Of a stretch of DNA of 43,312 nt, positions 18,331-26,249 are shown one piece after another; positions within the stretch are counted from its first letter, which is position 1, and each line of letters starts with the position of its first letter. The translations under genes were made by a program, and so were the position numbers. The DNA is taken from NCBI GenBank assembly GCA_017396005.1, contig JAFQNG010000026.1, forward strand, positions 1-43,312, read 5' to 3'. Source of the stretch: Desulfovibrio sp. (GTDB lineage Bacteria > Desulfobacterota > Desulfovibrionia > Desulfovibrionales > Desulfovibrionaceae). The notes below the pieces were generated by a model. It saw nothing but the letters and a program-made list of their open reading frames with translations, was not told the DNA's origin and made no database searches.

Positions 18331-18354
18331 TTCGATGACATTTATAGACTGTCA
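18325..18354. promoter_or_regulatory. Operator-like repeat over the XRE -35 box
   Basis: TGTCA (18325-18329) and TGACA (18336-18340) form an inverted repeat with a six-base centre that covers the -35 box of the XRE promoter. A third TGTCA lies at 18350-18354. The layout fits binding of a dimeric Cro-like repressor, perhaps the XRE protein itself. Confidence 0.45.
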
Positions 18355-18469
18355 GTAGGAAAAATTTGCATATTATCTATTTAAGTATATGAAATATTTA
18401 TAAAATAATACTATAGCATCATTTTTGCTTTAAAAAGTGTACTGAAAACGATATTTCCGGAGGAGATAT

Positions 18470-19930
18470 ATGTCACTGGTTATTAATAACAATATGATGG
18501 CAGCCAATACGGCCAGGACTCTGAACGGCCATTACGGGCGTCTGGCCCAGTCCACGCAGCGCCTTTCATCCGGCCTGCGTATCAACTCGGCTGCGGACGA
18601 TGCTGCCGGTCTTGCCATCCGCGAACTGCAGCGGGCAGACATTGCGGCCCTGCAGCAGGGTGCACGCAATGCCAATGACGCCATCTCTCTCATCCAGACC
18701 GCTGACGGTGCCTTGGGTGTCATTGACGAAAAGCTCATCCGCCTGAAGGAACTGGCCGAACAGGCCGCCACAGGCACCTATGATTCTACCCAGCGCTTGA
18801 TGATCGAATCCGAATACCAGGCCATGGCTTCGGAAATCACCCGTATCGCCCACGCTACAGACTTCAACGGTATCCATCTGCTCAATGGCAATCTTTCGTC
18901 CGACAAACATGATGGCAGCGGCCTGATCTCCGAAGGCAAGCTCAAAATACACTTCGGCTCCGGCAACTCCTCCATGGAAGACTATTACTATATCAAGATC
19001 GGCGAATGTACGGCTGAAGGCTTCAGCATCGGCAGCGCCTCGACCTGGAGTGATGTACATTCGCGTATAGTGGCGTCTTTTGCGGAACATTTGAAAGCAG
19101 AGCTTGATGCGTTACCAATTGAGCCTACTCATATAAATAGTCCAGGTAGTACGAAGAATGCTGATAATATTGCTATAGTTAAAAATAATATGAGTTTAAT
19201 TATAAGTGATTTTAGTGATAAGCTTGCGACAGTTTCATTATTAAATGGAACAGATAATGGTGACCAACTTGCTGCAAGCTGGGAACATATAGGTGCTGAT
19301 GGTGCAGGTTATTCAATACCACTTCCTCAGAATAAGGCAATATGGACTGCAGATGAGGATGCAGAATATAATGCTCTTTCTGATAGAGAAAAGCAGAGAA
19401 TACAATATGCTATTGGTCGGAATGCAATGCAAAGATATGCTAATGGAGGAGATCCTACTTATAGTCCGCTAGATAATGCAAATGGCGCGCTTGATGATGC
19501 CGCGGATCTTGGTTTACCTGACGTTACCGGCGATAATGAAGCTGCAGTAAATGTTATCCTGCAAAAGGTGCGTGAAGGAGCCCTCAAAAAAGCTTGGGCA
19601 GATACGGAAAAATATGACTACGCTGGTATGACGATCCAAACCCAGGAAGACGCTCAGATGGCTCTTGATGCCATCAACAATGCCATCGTGGAGAAGGACA
19701 AGATACGCGCGCATCTGGGTGCCATGCAGAACCGGCTGGAAAATACCATCACCAATCTGAATGTGCAGGCAGAAAACCTGCAGGCCGCAGAATCCCGTAT
19801 TTCTGACGTAGATGTGGCCACGGAAATGACAGAATTCGTGCGTAACCAGATTTTGACCCAGTCTGCCGTGGCCATGCTCTCGCAGGCCAACTCTCTGCCG
19901 CAGATGGCCATGCAGCTCATCGGCGGCTAA
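18470..19930 (+). CDS. Flagellin with AT-rich central region
   Basis: A 486-residue flagellar filament protein. The conserved N-terminal D0/D1 part (about 1-180) contains NNNMMAANTARTLNGHYGRL, LSSGLRINSAADDAAGLAI and ELAEQAATGTYDSTQRLMI. The C-terminal D1/D0 part (about 385-486) contains LGAMQNRLENTITNLNVQAE and ends MLSQANSLPQMAMQLIGG. These parts place it in the FliC export-assembled family. Residues about 205-345 form the variable outer domain and are encoded by strongly AT-rich DNA with different codon use from the flanks. A GGAGGAG stands just before the ATG. A solid terminator follows some 190 bases later. It is adjacent to a divergent XRE regulator. Confidence 0.95.
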   Translation: MSLVINNNMMAANTARTLNGHYGRLAQSTQRLSSGLRINSAADDAAGLAIRELQRADIAALQQGARNANDAISLIQTADGALGVIDEKLIRLKELAEQAATGTYDSTQRLMIESEYQAMASEITRIAHATDFNGIHLLNGNLSSDKHDGSGLISEGKLKIHFGSGNSSMEDYYYIKIGECTAEGFSIGSASTWSDVHSRIVASFAEHLKAELDALPIEPTHINSPGSTKNADNIAIVKNNMSLIISDFSDKLATVSLLNGTDNGDQLAASWEHIGADGAGYSIPLPQNKAIWTADEDAEYNALSDREKQRIQYAIGRNAMQRYANGGDPTYSPLDNANGALDDAADLGLPDVTGDNEAAVNVILQKVREGALKKAWADTEKYDYAGMTIQTQEDAQMALDAINNAIVEKDKIRAHLGAMQNRLENTITNLNVQAENLQAAESRISDVDVATEMTEFVRNQILTQSAVAMLSQANSLPQMAMQLIGG

Positions 19931-20119
19931 CCTGTAGCGGAGGGATGTGTAGCGGAAGATGTGGGTAAAAACTTTTCTGACTGGTTTGAATAGCTGTACG
20001 GCAGAGGCACAGGCCGCAGGGTTTACCTGCGGCGGAGGGGAAAACCAATAACCCGGGAGCGCTATGGTAAAAACAAAGACAGAGGATTACTCTGCTGCAA
20101 GGATTTGAAATAAGCTGTA
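19931..20119 (+). other. Flagellin 3' untranslated region
   Basis: No open frame with convincing coding signals is seen between the flagellin stop and the terminator at 20120. The stretch begins with TGTAGCGGA repeated twice and is otherwise unremarkable. It is probably a long mRNA 3' tail. Confidence 0.5.
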
Positions 20120-20152
20120 AAGGCAAGGGGATTGGCCCCTTGCCTTTTTTTA
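20120..20152 (+). terminator. Flagellin terminator
   Basis: AGGCAAGGGG (20121-20130) pairs with CCCCTTGCCT (20136-20145) around a five-base loop and is followed by a T run to 20151. Confidence 0.92.
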
Positions 20153-20238
20153 GAGATTTAGCCGCTTACGATGTGGCGTTCAGATTCGGGCAGCCGTGTC
20201 ATCAGTTCAGTCTTCATTGGCGTCTGTCTTATGTGGTA

Positions 20239-20306
20239 TAGCGAAAGACAAAAATGTGGAGTTTCGTGCAAAATTTCGCTAGAAAAAAAGTGTGGTTTCG
20301 TGCAAA
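20239..20306. promoter_or_regulatory. Repeat cluster upstream of the hydroxypyruvate isomerase-like gene
   Basis: TAGCGAAA (20239-20246) and TTTCGCTA (20274-20281) are perfect inverted arms. GTTTCGTGCAAA occurs twice, at 20261-20272 and 20295-20306, with a 34-base period. All share the TTTCG/CGAAA core. This resembles a multi-site operator 45-110 bases before the gene, for a regulator that is not in this window. Confidence 0.45.
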
Positions 20307-20350
20307 GCGTGGCTGGGACGTCTTCAAAGGAAATACCGTAAGGAGAATGC

Positions 20351-21145
20351 ATGCCTGTTTTTGCTGCCAATCTGAGTATGATGTTTACCGAGCTGCCCTT
20401 CAGGGACCGCTTCAGCGCCGCTGCGGATCAGGGCTTTCAGTGGGTAGAATACCTTTTCCCCTATGACTACGAAGCGGAAGAGCTGGCGCATTTGCTGGAA
20501 AAAAACAATCTCCGGCAGGCGCTCTTCAACCTGCCGCCTGGTGACTGGGCAGCCGGTGAGCGGGGGCTCGCCTGCCTTCCGGGACGGGAAAAGGATTTTG
20601 ACACCTCTGTGGAGACCGCCATCCGCTATGCCAGGGCTCTGGGCTGCCCCAGGCTGCATGTCATGGCAGGTAACCGGGCTGATACTGTGCCCCGGGCCAC
20701 GGCTCAGACCCTGTATCTGAAGAATATACGCCGTGCCGCACAGCGTTGCAGCGAAGAAGGATTGGAGATCTGCCTGGAGCCCATCAACCACTACAGTATG
20801 CCACAGTATTTTCTTCGTTATCAGGAACAGGCTGCAGAGTATATGGCTGTTCTGGCCATGCCCAATGTGCGTCTGCAATTCGACTTTTTCCATTGCCAGA
20901 TGGAGCAGGGCAATGTAGCTGGCCGGTTGCAGAAATTTTTCCCCCTCATTGGCCACTGCCAATTGGCCGGTGTACCAGAGCGGCATGAGCCGGATCTGGG
21001 TGAGCTGTACTATCCCTATCTGCTGGCCCTTCTGGATCAGCTGGGCTACAGAGAGGTTGTGGGATGTGAATATATGCCGGCAGCAGGTACTGCCGAAGGC
21101 CTGTCATGGATTCGTCCCTATGGTGTCAGGTCCAGAGTCCAGTGA
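20351..21145 (+). CDS. Hydroxypyruvate isomerase-like TIM-barrel protein
   Basis: A 264-residue protein of the Hyi/OtnI family within the xylose isomerase-like barrels. Typical family elements are MPVFAANLSMMFTELPFRDR at the start, QGFQWVEYLFPYDY near 30-45, and the metal-site segments ICLEPINHYSMPQYF (about 140-155), LQFDFFHCQMEQGN (about 178-191), GHCQLAG (about 202) and VGCEYMP (about 238). Family members interconvert hydroxypyruvate and tartronate semialdehyde, or act on 2-oxo-tetronates. AAGGAG lies five bases before the ATG. A dehydrogenase gene follows about 45 bases later, so the two probably form one short operon. Confidence 0.85.
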   Translation: MPVFAANLSMMFTELPFRDRFSAAADQGFQWVEYLFPYDYEAEELAHLLEKNNLRQALFNLPPGDWAAGERGLACLPGREKDFDTSVETAIRYARALGCPRLHVMAGNRADTVPRATAQTLYLKNIRRAAQRCSEEGLEICLEPINHYSMPQYFLRYQEQAAEYMAVLAMPNVRLQFDFFHCQMEQGNVAGRLQKFFPLIGHCQLAGVPERHEPDLGELYYPYLLALLDQLGYREVVGCEYMPAAGTAEGLSWIRPYGVRSRVQ

Positions 21146-21190
21146 GGCCCGGAATATTTTGAGTACTGTCATATGAAGCAGGGAGGCTGC

Positions 21191-22153
21191 ATGGAGAGCA
21201 GGAAGATTCGTACTGTCGGTAATCTCGGTACAGGAACCATGGGCTTTGGCACGGCCTTTCTCTTTGCCCTCAAGGGCTATGAGGTGCGCATGTTCGGGCG
21301 GTCTGAGACCAGTCTTGAGCGTGGCTTCAGCAGCATCAGGCAGGCGCTGCACATGTATGAAGAGAACGGCCTCACCAGCCCCGAACAGCGGGAAGCCATC
21401 CTCGGGCGCATCATGGGCTGTACAGCGCTGGAAGAAGCTGTGCAGGATGCGGATTTCATCATCGAATCCATTGCCGAAGATCTGCAGGTCAAGCAGGAGG
21501 TCTGGGGCAGGGTCGAAAAAGCAGCTAGAACTGATGCCATCTTTGCCACCAATACGTCTGGCCTGAGCCCCACGCGCATCGCGCAGAACCTGCAGAACCC
21601 TGAGCGTTTCATTGTGGCGCATTTCTGGAACCCTCCCCATCTTCTGCCTCTGGTAGAGGTGGTGCCGGGGCGTCAGACAGCCCCTGAAGTGGTGGAACGT
21701 ACCTGGCAGCTCATGCAGCAGATAGGCAAGAAACCGGTCAGGCTGCAGCGTGAAGCACCGGGTTTTATCGGCAACAGGCTGCAGTTCGCCCTCTTGCGTG
21801 AGGCTCTGCATATTGTTGAAGATGGCATAGCCTCTGCCGAAGCTGTAGATATGGCTGTCAGATACAGTTTTGGTCGCCGCCTTGCCGCTACTGGTCCGCT
21901 GGAGTCAGCTGACCTGGGCGGCCTGGATATTTTTTACAATATCTCTTCATATCTCAATACAGAGCTGTGCTCACGTGCAGATGTGTCTGCGCTGCTGGCT
22001 GACTGTGTTCAACGGCAGGACCTTGGTGCCAAAACAGGACAGGGGCTCTATGCATGGAAAGCAGCAGAGCTGGAACAGCTCAAACAGGATCGGGAGGAAA
22101 CACTGCTGCACTGGCTGCGCAGAGATCAGCAGCAGGGAGAAATACCCAAATGA
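21191..22153 (+). CDS. 3-hydroxyacyl-CoA dehydrogenase-like NAD-dependent enzyme
   Basis: About 320 residues from ATG 21191, which has GGGAGG four bases upstream. An earlier in-frame ATG at 21173 lacks such a site. The Rossmann turn VGNLGTGTMGFGTAF is at the N terminus. DADFIIESIAEDLQVKQ is near 85-100. The catalytic His is probably in VAHFWNPPHLLPLVEVV (near 140), and NTSGLSP is near 120. PGFIGNRLQFALLREALHI (near 185) opens the C-terminal helical domain. Relatives oxidise 3-hydroxyacyl-CoA, L-gulonate or other small 3-hydroxy acids. The pairing with a hydroxypyruvate isomerase-like gene points to a small hydroxy acid rather than a fatty acyl-CoA, but this is inference. Confidence 0.82.
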   Translation: MESRKIRTVGNLGTGTMGFGTAFLFALKGYEVRMFGRSETSLERGFSSIRQALHMYEENGLTSPEQREAILGRIMGCTALEEAVQDADFIIESIAEDLQVKQEVWGRVEKAARTDAIFATNTSGLSPTRIAQNLQNPERFIVAHFWNPPHLLPLVEVVPGRQTAPEVVERTWQLMQQIGKKPVRLQREAPGFIGNRLQFALLREALHIVEDGIASAEAVDMAVRYSFGRRLAATGPLESADLGGLDIFYNISSYLNTELCSRADVSALLADCVQRQDLGAKTGQGLYAWKAAELEQLKQDREETLLHWLRRDQQQGEIPK

Positions 22154-22162
22154 ACATAAAAA

Positions 22163-22192
22163 AACGCCGGGAAAATCCCGGCGTTTTTTTTA
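22163..22192. terminator. Bidirectional terminator between the dehydrogenase and cytochrome genes
   Basis: An A-rich stretch, ACGCCGGGA, a short AAA loop, TCCCGGCGT and a T run form a strong symmetrical terminator. It can end both the plus-strand hyi-dehydrogenase transcript and the minus-strand cytochrome transcript. Confidence 0.92.
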
Positions 22193-22206
22193 TGCTGATA
22201 ATGAAA

Positions 22207-22644
22207 TTACTTCTGCGCCTGCTGTTTGGCCTGTTCTACAGCAATACGGGCCTGCGGGCTCATATGACAGGGGCGGCAGCCTCTGAAATTTGGATTTTCA
22301 GCAGCCAGCTTGCTGTGGCAACCATAACAGGATCGCTCGTCAGGAGAATGATAGGCCATGAAAAGGCTCATGGTATCGCGCTCTCTCGCACCCTTGAGAG
22401 AGTGGCAAAGCTCATTGGTACAGGAGGCATAGCGGTTGGTGTCCAACCCTTCATGATGGCAGTTGCGGCATTTGATACCTTTGTGATCCGTATGCTTGAA
22501 GGTCACATGCATCAACTTGGATGTTCCATCGTTCAGTTCAATGGGCTGTGTGTATTTGAACAGACTGCCTTTTGCTTCCTGTGCCTGGATTTCCGTGGCG
22601 CCGAACAGGGCAAAGACAAACAGGGCAATGAACAGATACCGCAT
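22207..22644 (-). CDS. Periplasmic tetraheme cytochrome, cytochrome c3 family
   Basis: A 145-residue precursor starting at the ATG at 22644, with AAGGAG six bases upstream. The open frame extends further 5' without a binding site. A signal peptide (MRYLFIALFVFALFGATEIQA) directs it to the periplasm. Four heme-attachment motifs follow: CRNCH (followed by a second His), CTNELCH, CYGCH and CRPCH. Spacing and size fit class III cytochrome c3, which exchanges electrons with periplasmic hydrogenases and membrane redox complexes in sulfate reducers. Extra His residues (VTFKHTDHKG, AYHSPDE) are likely distal ligands. The final motif is CxxCH rather than the CxxxxCH usual in type I c3, so it may be a TmcA-like type II protein. 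Confidence 0.9.
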   Translation of the reverse strand: MRYLFIALFVFALFGATEIQAQEAKGSLFKYTQPIELNDGTSKLMHVTFKHTDHKGIKCRNCHHEGLDTNRYASCTNELCHSLKGARERDTMSLFMAYHSPDERSCYGCHSKLAAENPNFRGCRPCHMSPQARIAVEQAKQQAQK

Positions 22645-22721
22645 AGTGTGCTCCTTGCAAGAGGTTTCCAGAGAGGCGGCGCGCCTGTCCGCCGTGCCTG
22701 GTGACACAAAAGATTGTGGAA

Positions 22722-22750
22722 AGTCTACGATAAAAAAAGCGTTACTGCAA
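22722..22750 (-). promoter_or_regulatory. Candidate promoter of the cytochrome c3 gene
   Basis: On the minus strand TTGCAG (22745-22750) and TAGACT (22722-22727) are separated by 17 bases, about 75 bases before the start codon. Confidence 0.45.
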
Positions 22751-22804
22751 GAGGTAAAGAGGTAGACTTCGGGATGTTGCGGTACTTTATGGCAGGCAGT
22801 AGTT

Positions 22805-22820
22805 CTGCTGTATACAGCAG
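22805..22820. repeat. 16-bp perfect palindrome
   Basis: CTGCTGTATACAGCAG lies between the secreted-protein gene and the cytochrome gene. It has no T tail and is too short to be a convincing terminator. It could be a protein-binding site. Confidence 0.5.
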
Positions 22821-22837
22821 TATGCGGCAGCGAAAGG

Positions 22838-23806
22838 TCAGGGCTGCGGATTGCCCGGATAGGCGGCCACATCTACTATCAATATGCGGGAAGCCTGTCG
22901 CAGGGTAACGGTAAAGAGCTGAACATCTGCCTGCGGGGTGTCGGCATCAGCCAGAGCAGGAAGCATGGTGGCCGGAGCAAGCATGACGGTGGCCTCGCCC
23001 CTTGCTACCTCCATAAAATGTCGCAGTGCCTGCGCCAGAAGGCTTTTGTGCCGGGCGGCATTCATATCTGCCATTTCAGTGAAGTCCATATCCAGTCCCG
23101 GCAGCTCTGCCTGCCAGGGGGTATAGCCCTGACTGTAAAGATGCAGAAAAAGTTTTTGCAGGTCCTTGACCTCAAGTGGGCGACGCAGCTCCAGATGCCC
23201 CAGAAGGCTCTGGCCGTCAGGGGCCGGCTGCTGTCTGCTGTCTGTTTCGGCGTGAGCCGGGCTCAGACGTGCAGCCCATGTCATGCCTGCAAAGCCCAGG
23301 CCGGTCAGCAGTGCTTCGTTATCGTCGCGGGGCAGATCAGGGGAGAGAAGAGCGCAAACGTCGCGCATGCTCATCCCCGGGCTGAACTGCTCCAGATTGC
23401 ATACGGGTCTGTCTCCATCCTGCGGCAAAAGGGAAAGACGTTGCCCCTGCTGATGGTAAGGCTTATGTCCCGATTTTTCCAGAATCAGACAGGCGCTGTG
23501 CTCGCCACAAAAGATAAGGCGCTGCACGGCGTTGAGGGGGACTTTGGCAAAGGTTTCCAGATAGAGCCCCGTGTCTGCCCGCAGCTCAGTCGCAATCCCG
23601 GGATTTTCGATATCTTCCTGAGCACCGGGAGACATGTCCAGGCGAATGAAGGAAATTTCTTTTTTGTTCTGGAAGCGGATGTTGAGCAAATCACGACTGC
23701 TCTGATTGACAACAGTCAGGATGTCAGATTCTTTTTGTGCCATTGCCGTGTCTGCTGCCGTCAGGAAGCAGAAAAGGCAGGCCAGCGCCAGGCAGAGACA
23801 GGGCAT
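22838..23806 (-). CDS. Secreted protein of unknown function
   Basis: A 322-residue protein from ATG 23806 with GGAG seven bases upstream. A longer open frame to 23920 lacks a binding site. The N terminus MPCLCLALACLFCFLTAADT ends in an AMAQ-type cleavage region, so export to the periplasm is likely. The mature part begins with a beta-rich stretch (ILTVVNQSSRDLLNIRFQNK, FIRLDMSPGAQEDIENPG) that looks like a small beta-sandwich. It contains paired cysteines (FCGEHSAC). The C-terminal half is helical and then beta-rich. I do not recognise the family. It precedes the tetraheme cytochrome on the same strand by 193 bases, but that gene has its own promoter. Confidence 0.75.
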   Translation of the reverse strand: MPCLCLALACLFCFLTAADTAMAQKESDILTVVNQSSRDLLNIRFQNKKEISFIRLDMSPGAQEDIENPGIATELRADTGLYLETFAKVPLNAVQRLIFCGEHSACLILEKSGHKPYHQQGQRLSLLPQDGDRPVCNLEQFSPGMSMRDVCALLSPDLPRDDNEALLTGLGFAGMTWAARLSPAHAETDSRQQPAPDGQSLLGHLELRRPLEVKDLQKLFLHLYSQGYTPWQAELPGLDMDFTEMADMNAARHKSLLAQALRHFMEVARGEATVMLAPATMLPALADADTPQADVQLFTVTLRQASRILIVDVAAYPGNPQP

Positions 23807-23941
23807 GGTATAACTCCGTATGAAAGCGGTCACGCTGTTCACAGTGTAGCAGAGTACGAGGTCTGTCAAGAGTGTCGATGACTTTACGCCATAGAGCTGG
23901 GTTGATAGAGTGTTCGGCACAGTTCAGCACAAGGAGAAGTT

Positions 23942-24613
23942 ATGGCAGCAGCGCCCTCCAGCCCGACACGAGAAGGGCTGTTACTGAGGCCCGGCACACT
24001 GGCAGCAGCCTGTTTTCTGGTCGTAACGGCCATAGCACTGGCCTATGTGGGAGGGGTGATGGCAGGGCGAGCCTACAGTGATCGCCTGATGGAAAAAAAG
24101 GCATCTGCCCAGGTTGCACAAGCTGCAGCGGGAAAGGCCGAGGAAAACGCACCGCCCTCAGAAATGCAGACCATTCTTACCCCATCTGAGCTGGGCTTTG
24201 CACGTGCCCTGCGCTCTACCGGCACAGCAGACGAAGCGTCTGCTACAGATGATGTATCTCCTGCTGTGGCGCCTGCCGTTGTTTCACCTGCTGCTCTCGA
24301 GCAGGGGCAGGCTTCTCCATCCGGTCCGGTTGTATCGCCAGAGGAGACCCTGGAGAAGCCGCAGGCTGCAACCATGTTCGACTATGTTTTTCAAGTGGCC
24401 GCCTTCAGGGATGAAGACAGCGTAGATGCCCTGCGTCAGCGTCTGGAGGGGCGTGGTCTGCGTACCCGCATGCAGCGTGAAGGCAAACTGTTTCTCGTGC
24501 AGGTGCTCCTGCGCGGTACTGAGGCCAGTGCTGCAGAAGTACCTGTGATCATGAATGAGCTTCGCCTGGGTAAACCACTCCTGCTCAATCGTAAGCCTGT
24601 GGCTGTGCCGTGA
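23942..24613 (+). CDS. SPOR-domain membrane protein
   Basis: A 223-residue bitopic protein. A cytoplasmic N terminus is followed by one membrane helix (about residues 19-42, LAAACFLVVTAIALAYVGGV). Next is a long Ala/Pro/Ser-rich periplasmic linker (about 50-140). The C-terminal SPOR domain (about 145-220) reads FDYVFQVAAFRDEDSVDALR, with RMQREGKLFLVQVL later on. SPOR domains bind denuded peptidoglycan at division sites, so a cell-wall or division role is likely. AAGGAG stands before the ATG. It is divergent from the unknown secreted protein and is followed by catalase after 96 bases. Confidence 0.88.
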   Translation: MAAAPSSPTREGLLLRPGTLAAACFLVVTAIALAYVGGVMAGRAYSDRLMEKKASAQVAQAAAGKAEENAPPSEMQTILTPSELGFARALRSTGTADEASATDDVSPAVAPAVVSPAALEQGQASPSGPVVSPEETLEKPQAATMFDYVFQVAAFRDEDSVDALRQRLEGRGLRTRMQREGKLFLVQVLLRGTEASAAEVPVIMNELRLGKPLLLNRKPVAVP

Positions 24614-24709
24614 CCCTCTTTACAGAACAGGGAAAATTTGCCATAGCTTGATGCTGGGGAGATTGGGAGGCTGTTCCGTATCCCGGTTGGAGGATTACGG
24701 AGACAGCAA

Positions 24710-26182
24710 ATGGTCAAGAAGCATATATCTGCTGAAACACATAAACTCACCACCAATGCCGGTGCGCCGGTAGCCAATAACAATCACAGCCTGACAGCCG
24801 GGCCGCGTGGTCCCATGCTCATGCAGGATATCTGGTTTCAGGAAAAACTGGCCCATTTTGACCGCGAGGTCATTCCCGAACGGCGTATGCACGCCAAGGG
24901 CTCGGGCGCATATGGTGTTTTTACTGTAACGCATGACATCAGTGCCTATACCAGAGCGTCGCTTTTTGCCGAACCGGGTAAAAAAACCGAGGTCTTTGCG
25001 CGTTTTTCTACTGTAGCAGGAGAGCGCGGGGCTGCTGATGCCGAACGTGACATCCGTGGTTTTGCTCTGAAATTCTACACTGATCAGGGCAACTGGGATC
25101 TGGTCGGCAATAATACGCCTGTCTTTTTTTTGCGTGATCCGCTCAAGTTTCCGGATCTCAATCATGTGGTCAAGCGCAATCCGCGTACCCATATGCACAG
25201 TGCCAAAGATAACTGGGATTTCTGGAGCCTGCTGCCGGAAGCCCTGCATCAGGTGACCATACTCATGAGCGATCGGGGCATTCCGGCATCATATCGTCAT
25301 ATGCATGGCTTTGGCAGCCATACCTACAGCTTCATCAATACCCGGAATGAACGCTTCTGGGTCAAGTTTCATTTCAGGACACAGCAGGGTATCAGGAATC
25401 TTACCGATGCCGAGGCACAGGAGCTCATTGGCCGCGACCGCGACAGCCATCAGCGTGATCTGTATGAAGCCATAGAGCGGGGTGACTATCCGCGCTGGAC
25501 TCTCTATGTGCAGATCATGCCGGAAATGGAGGCCGAAAAATTGCCCTATCATCCCTTTGACCTGACAAAGGTCTGGTACCATCAGGACTATCCTTTGCAG
25601 GAAGTGGGCGTGCTGGAGCTGAACCGTAATCCGGAAAATTATTTTGCCGAAGTAGAGCAGGCAGCATTCAACCCTGCCAATCTGGTGCCCGGTATCAGTG
25701 TTTCACCAGACAAGATGCTGCAGGGTCGTCTGTTCTCCTATGGGGATGCACAGCGCTATCGCCTGGGTGTCAATCATCATCTCATCCCGGTTAACAGAGC
25801 CCGCTGCCCTTTTCACAGCTATCATCGTGACGGGCAAATGCGCGTGGACGGCAACTACGGCGGGTACACAAGCTACGAACCCAACAGCGAAGGGGCCTGG
25901 CAGGAGCAGCCAGACTTTACTGAGCCGCCTTTGAAGATCAGCGGTAACGCCGCGCGATGGGAGTACCCCTGCGATGACGCGGATTATTTTGAACAGCCAG
26001 GCAGGCTTTTCCGCCTGATGAGCAGCGCGCAGCAGGAGGTGCTTTTTGGCAATACGGCACGGAATCTGGCAGATGCCCCTAGAGAGATCAAGCTGCGACA
26101 TATTCGCAACTGTACCAAGGCTGACCCTGCCTACGGTACGGGTGTGGCCAGAGCCTGCGGCATAGACGTTCACGAGATATAG
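24710..26182 (+). CDS. katA: Monofunctional heme catalase
   Basis: A 490-residue small-subunit (clade 3-like) catalase that splits hydrogen peroxide into water and oxygen in the cytosol. The distal His lies in [14 protein letters not shown] (near residue 61) and the distal Asn in [18 protein letters not shown] (near 134). The proximal heme-ligand Tyr lies in [14 protein letters not shown] (near 345). The length is that of full small-subunit catalases. ACGGAG stands about seven bases before the ATG. In a sulfate reducer this is an oxidative-stress enzyme. No obvious PerR or OxyR site was recognised in the 96-base upstream gap. Confidence 0.97.
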   Translation: MVKKHISAETHKLTTNAGAPVANNNHSLTAGPRGPMLMQDIWFQEKLAHFDREVIPERRMHAKGSGAYGVFTVTHDISAYTRASLFAEPGKKTEVFARFSTVAGERGAADAERDIRGFALKFYTDQGNWDLVGNNTPVFFLRDPLKFPDLNHVVKRNPRTHMHSAKDNWDFWSLLPEALHQVTILMSDRGIPASYRHMHGFGSHTYSFINTRNERFWVKFHFRTQQGIRNLTDAEAQELIGRDRDSHQRDLYEAIERGDYPRWTLYVQIMPEMEAEKLPYHPFDLTKVWYHQDYPLQEVGVLELNRNPENYFAEVEQAAFNPANLVPGISVSPDKMLQGRLFSYGDAQRYRLGVNHHLIPVNRARCPFHSYHRDGQMRVDGNYGGYTSYEPNSEGAWQEQPDFTEPPLKISGNAARWEYPCDDADYFEQPGRLFRLMSSAQQEVLFGNTARNLADAPREIKLRHIRNCTKADPAYGTGVARACGIDVHEI

Positions 26183-26194
26183 GAGACAGCAGTA

Positions 26195-26224
26195 GCCCTC
26201 TGCCGGTAGCGGCAGAGGGCCTTG
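26195..26224. terminator. Hairpin between catalase and the methyltransferase gene
   Basis: GCCCTCTGCC and GGCAGAGGGC form a perfect 10-bp stem with a six-base loop between two convergent genes. The T content after it is weak (CTTGT), so termination may be partial or factor-dependent. Confidence 0.6.
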
Positions 26225-26249
26225 TCTGGCAGGGCTGCAGCACGTTGCC

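Noticed and set aside
18430-18460. Sigma-28 promoter for flagellin (TAAA ... CGATA)
   Set aside because: The spacing is three bases short of the consensus and the -10 would lie too close to the Shine-Dalgarno sequence to leave a leader.
20158-20370. Short minus-strand frame ending PESERHIVSG
   Set aside because: It overlaps the hydroxypyruvate isomerase-like start and its control repeats, with no binding site or family match. It could be an old gene end, but the evidence is too thin.
22645-22872. N-terminal extension of the cytochrome c3 frame
   Set aside because: The ATG at 22644 has an AAGGAG site and begins a normal signal peptide; the upstream part looks like non-coding DNA that contains the promoter.
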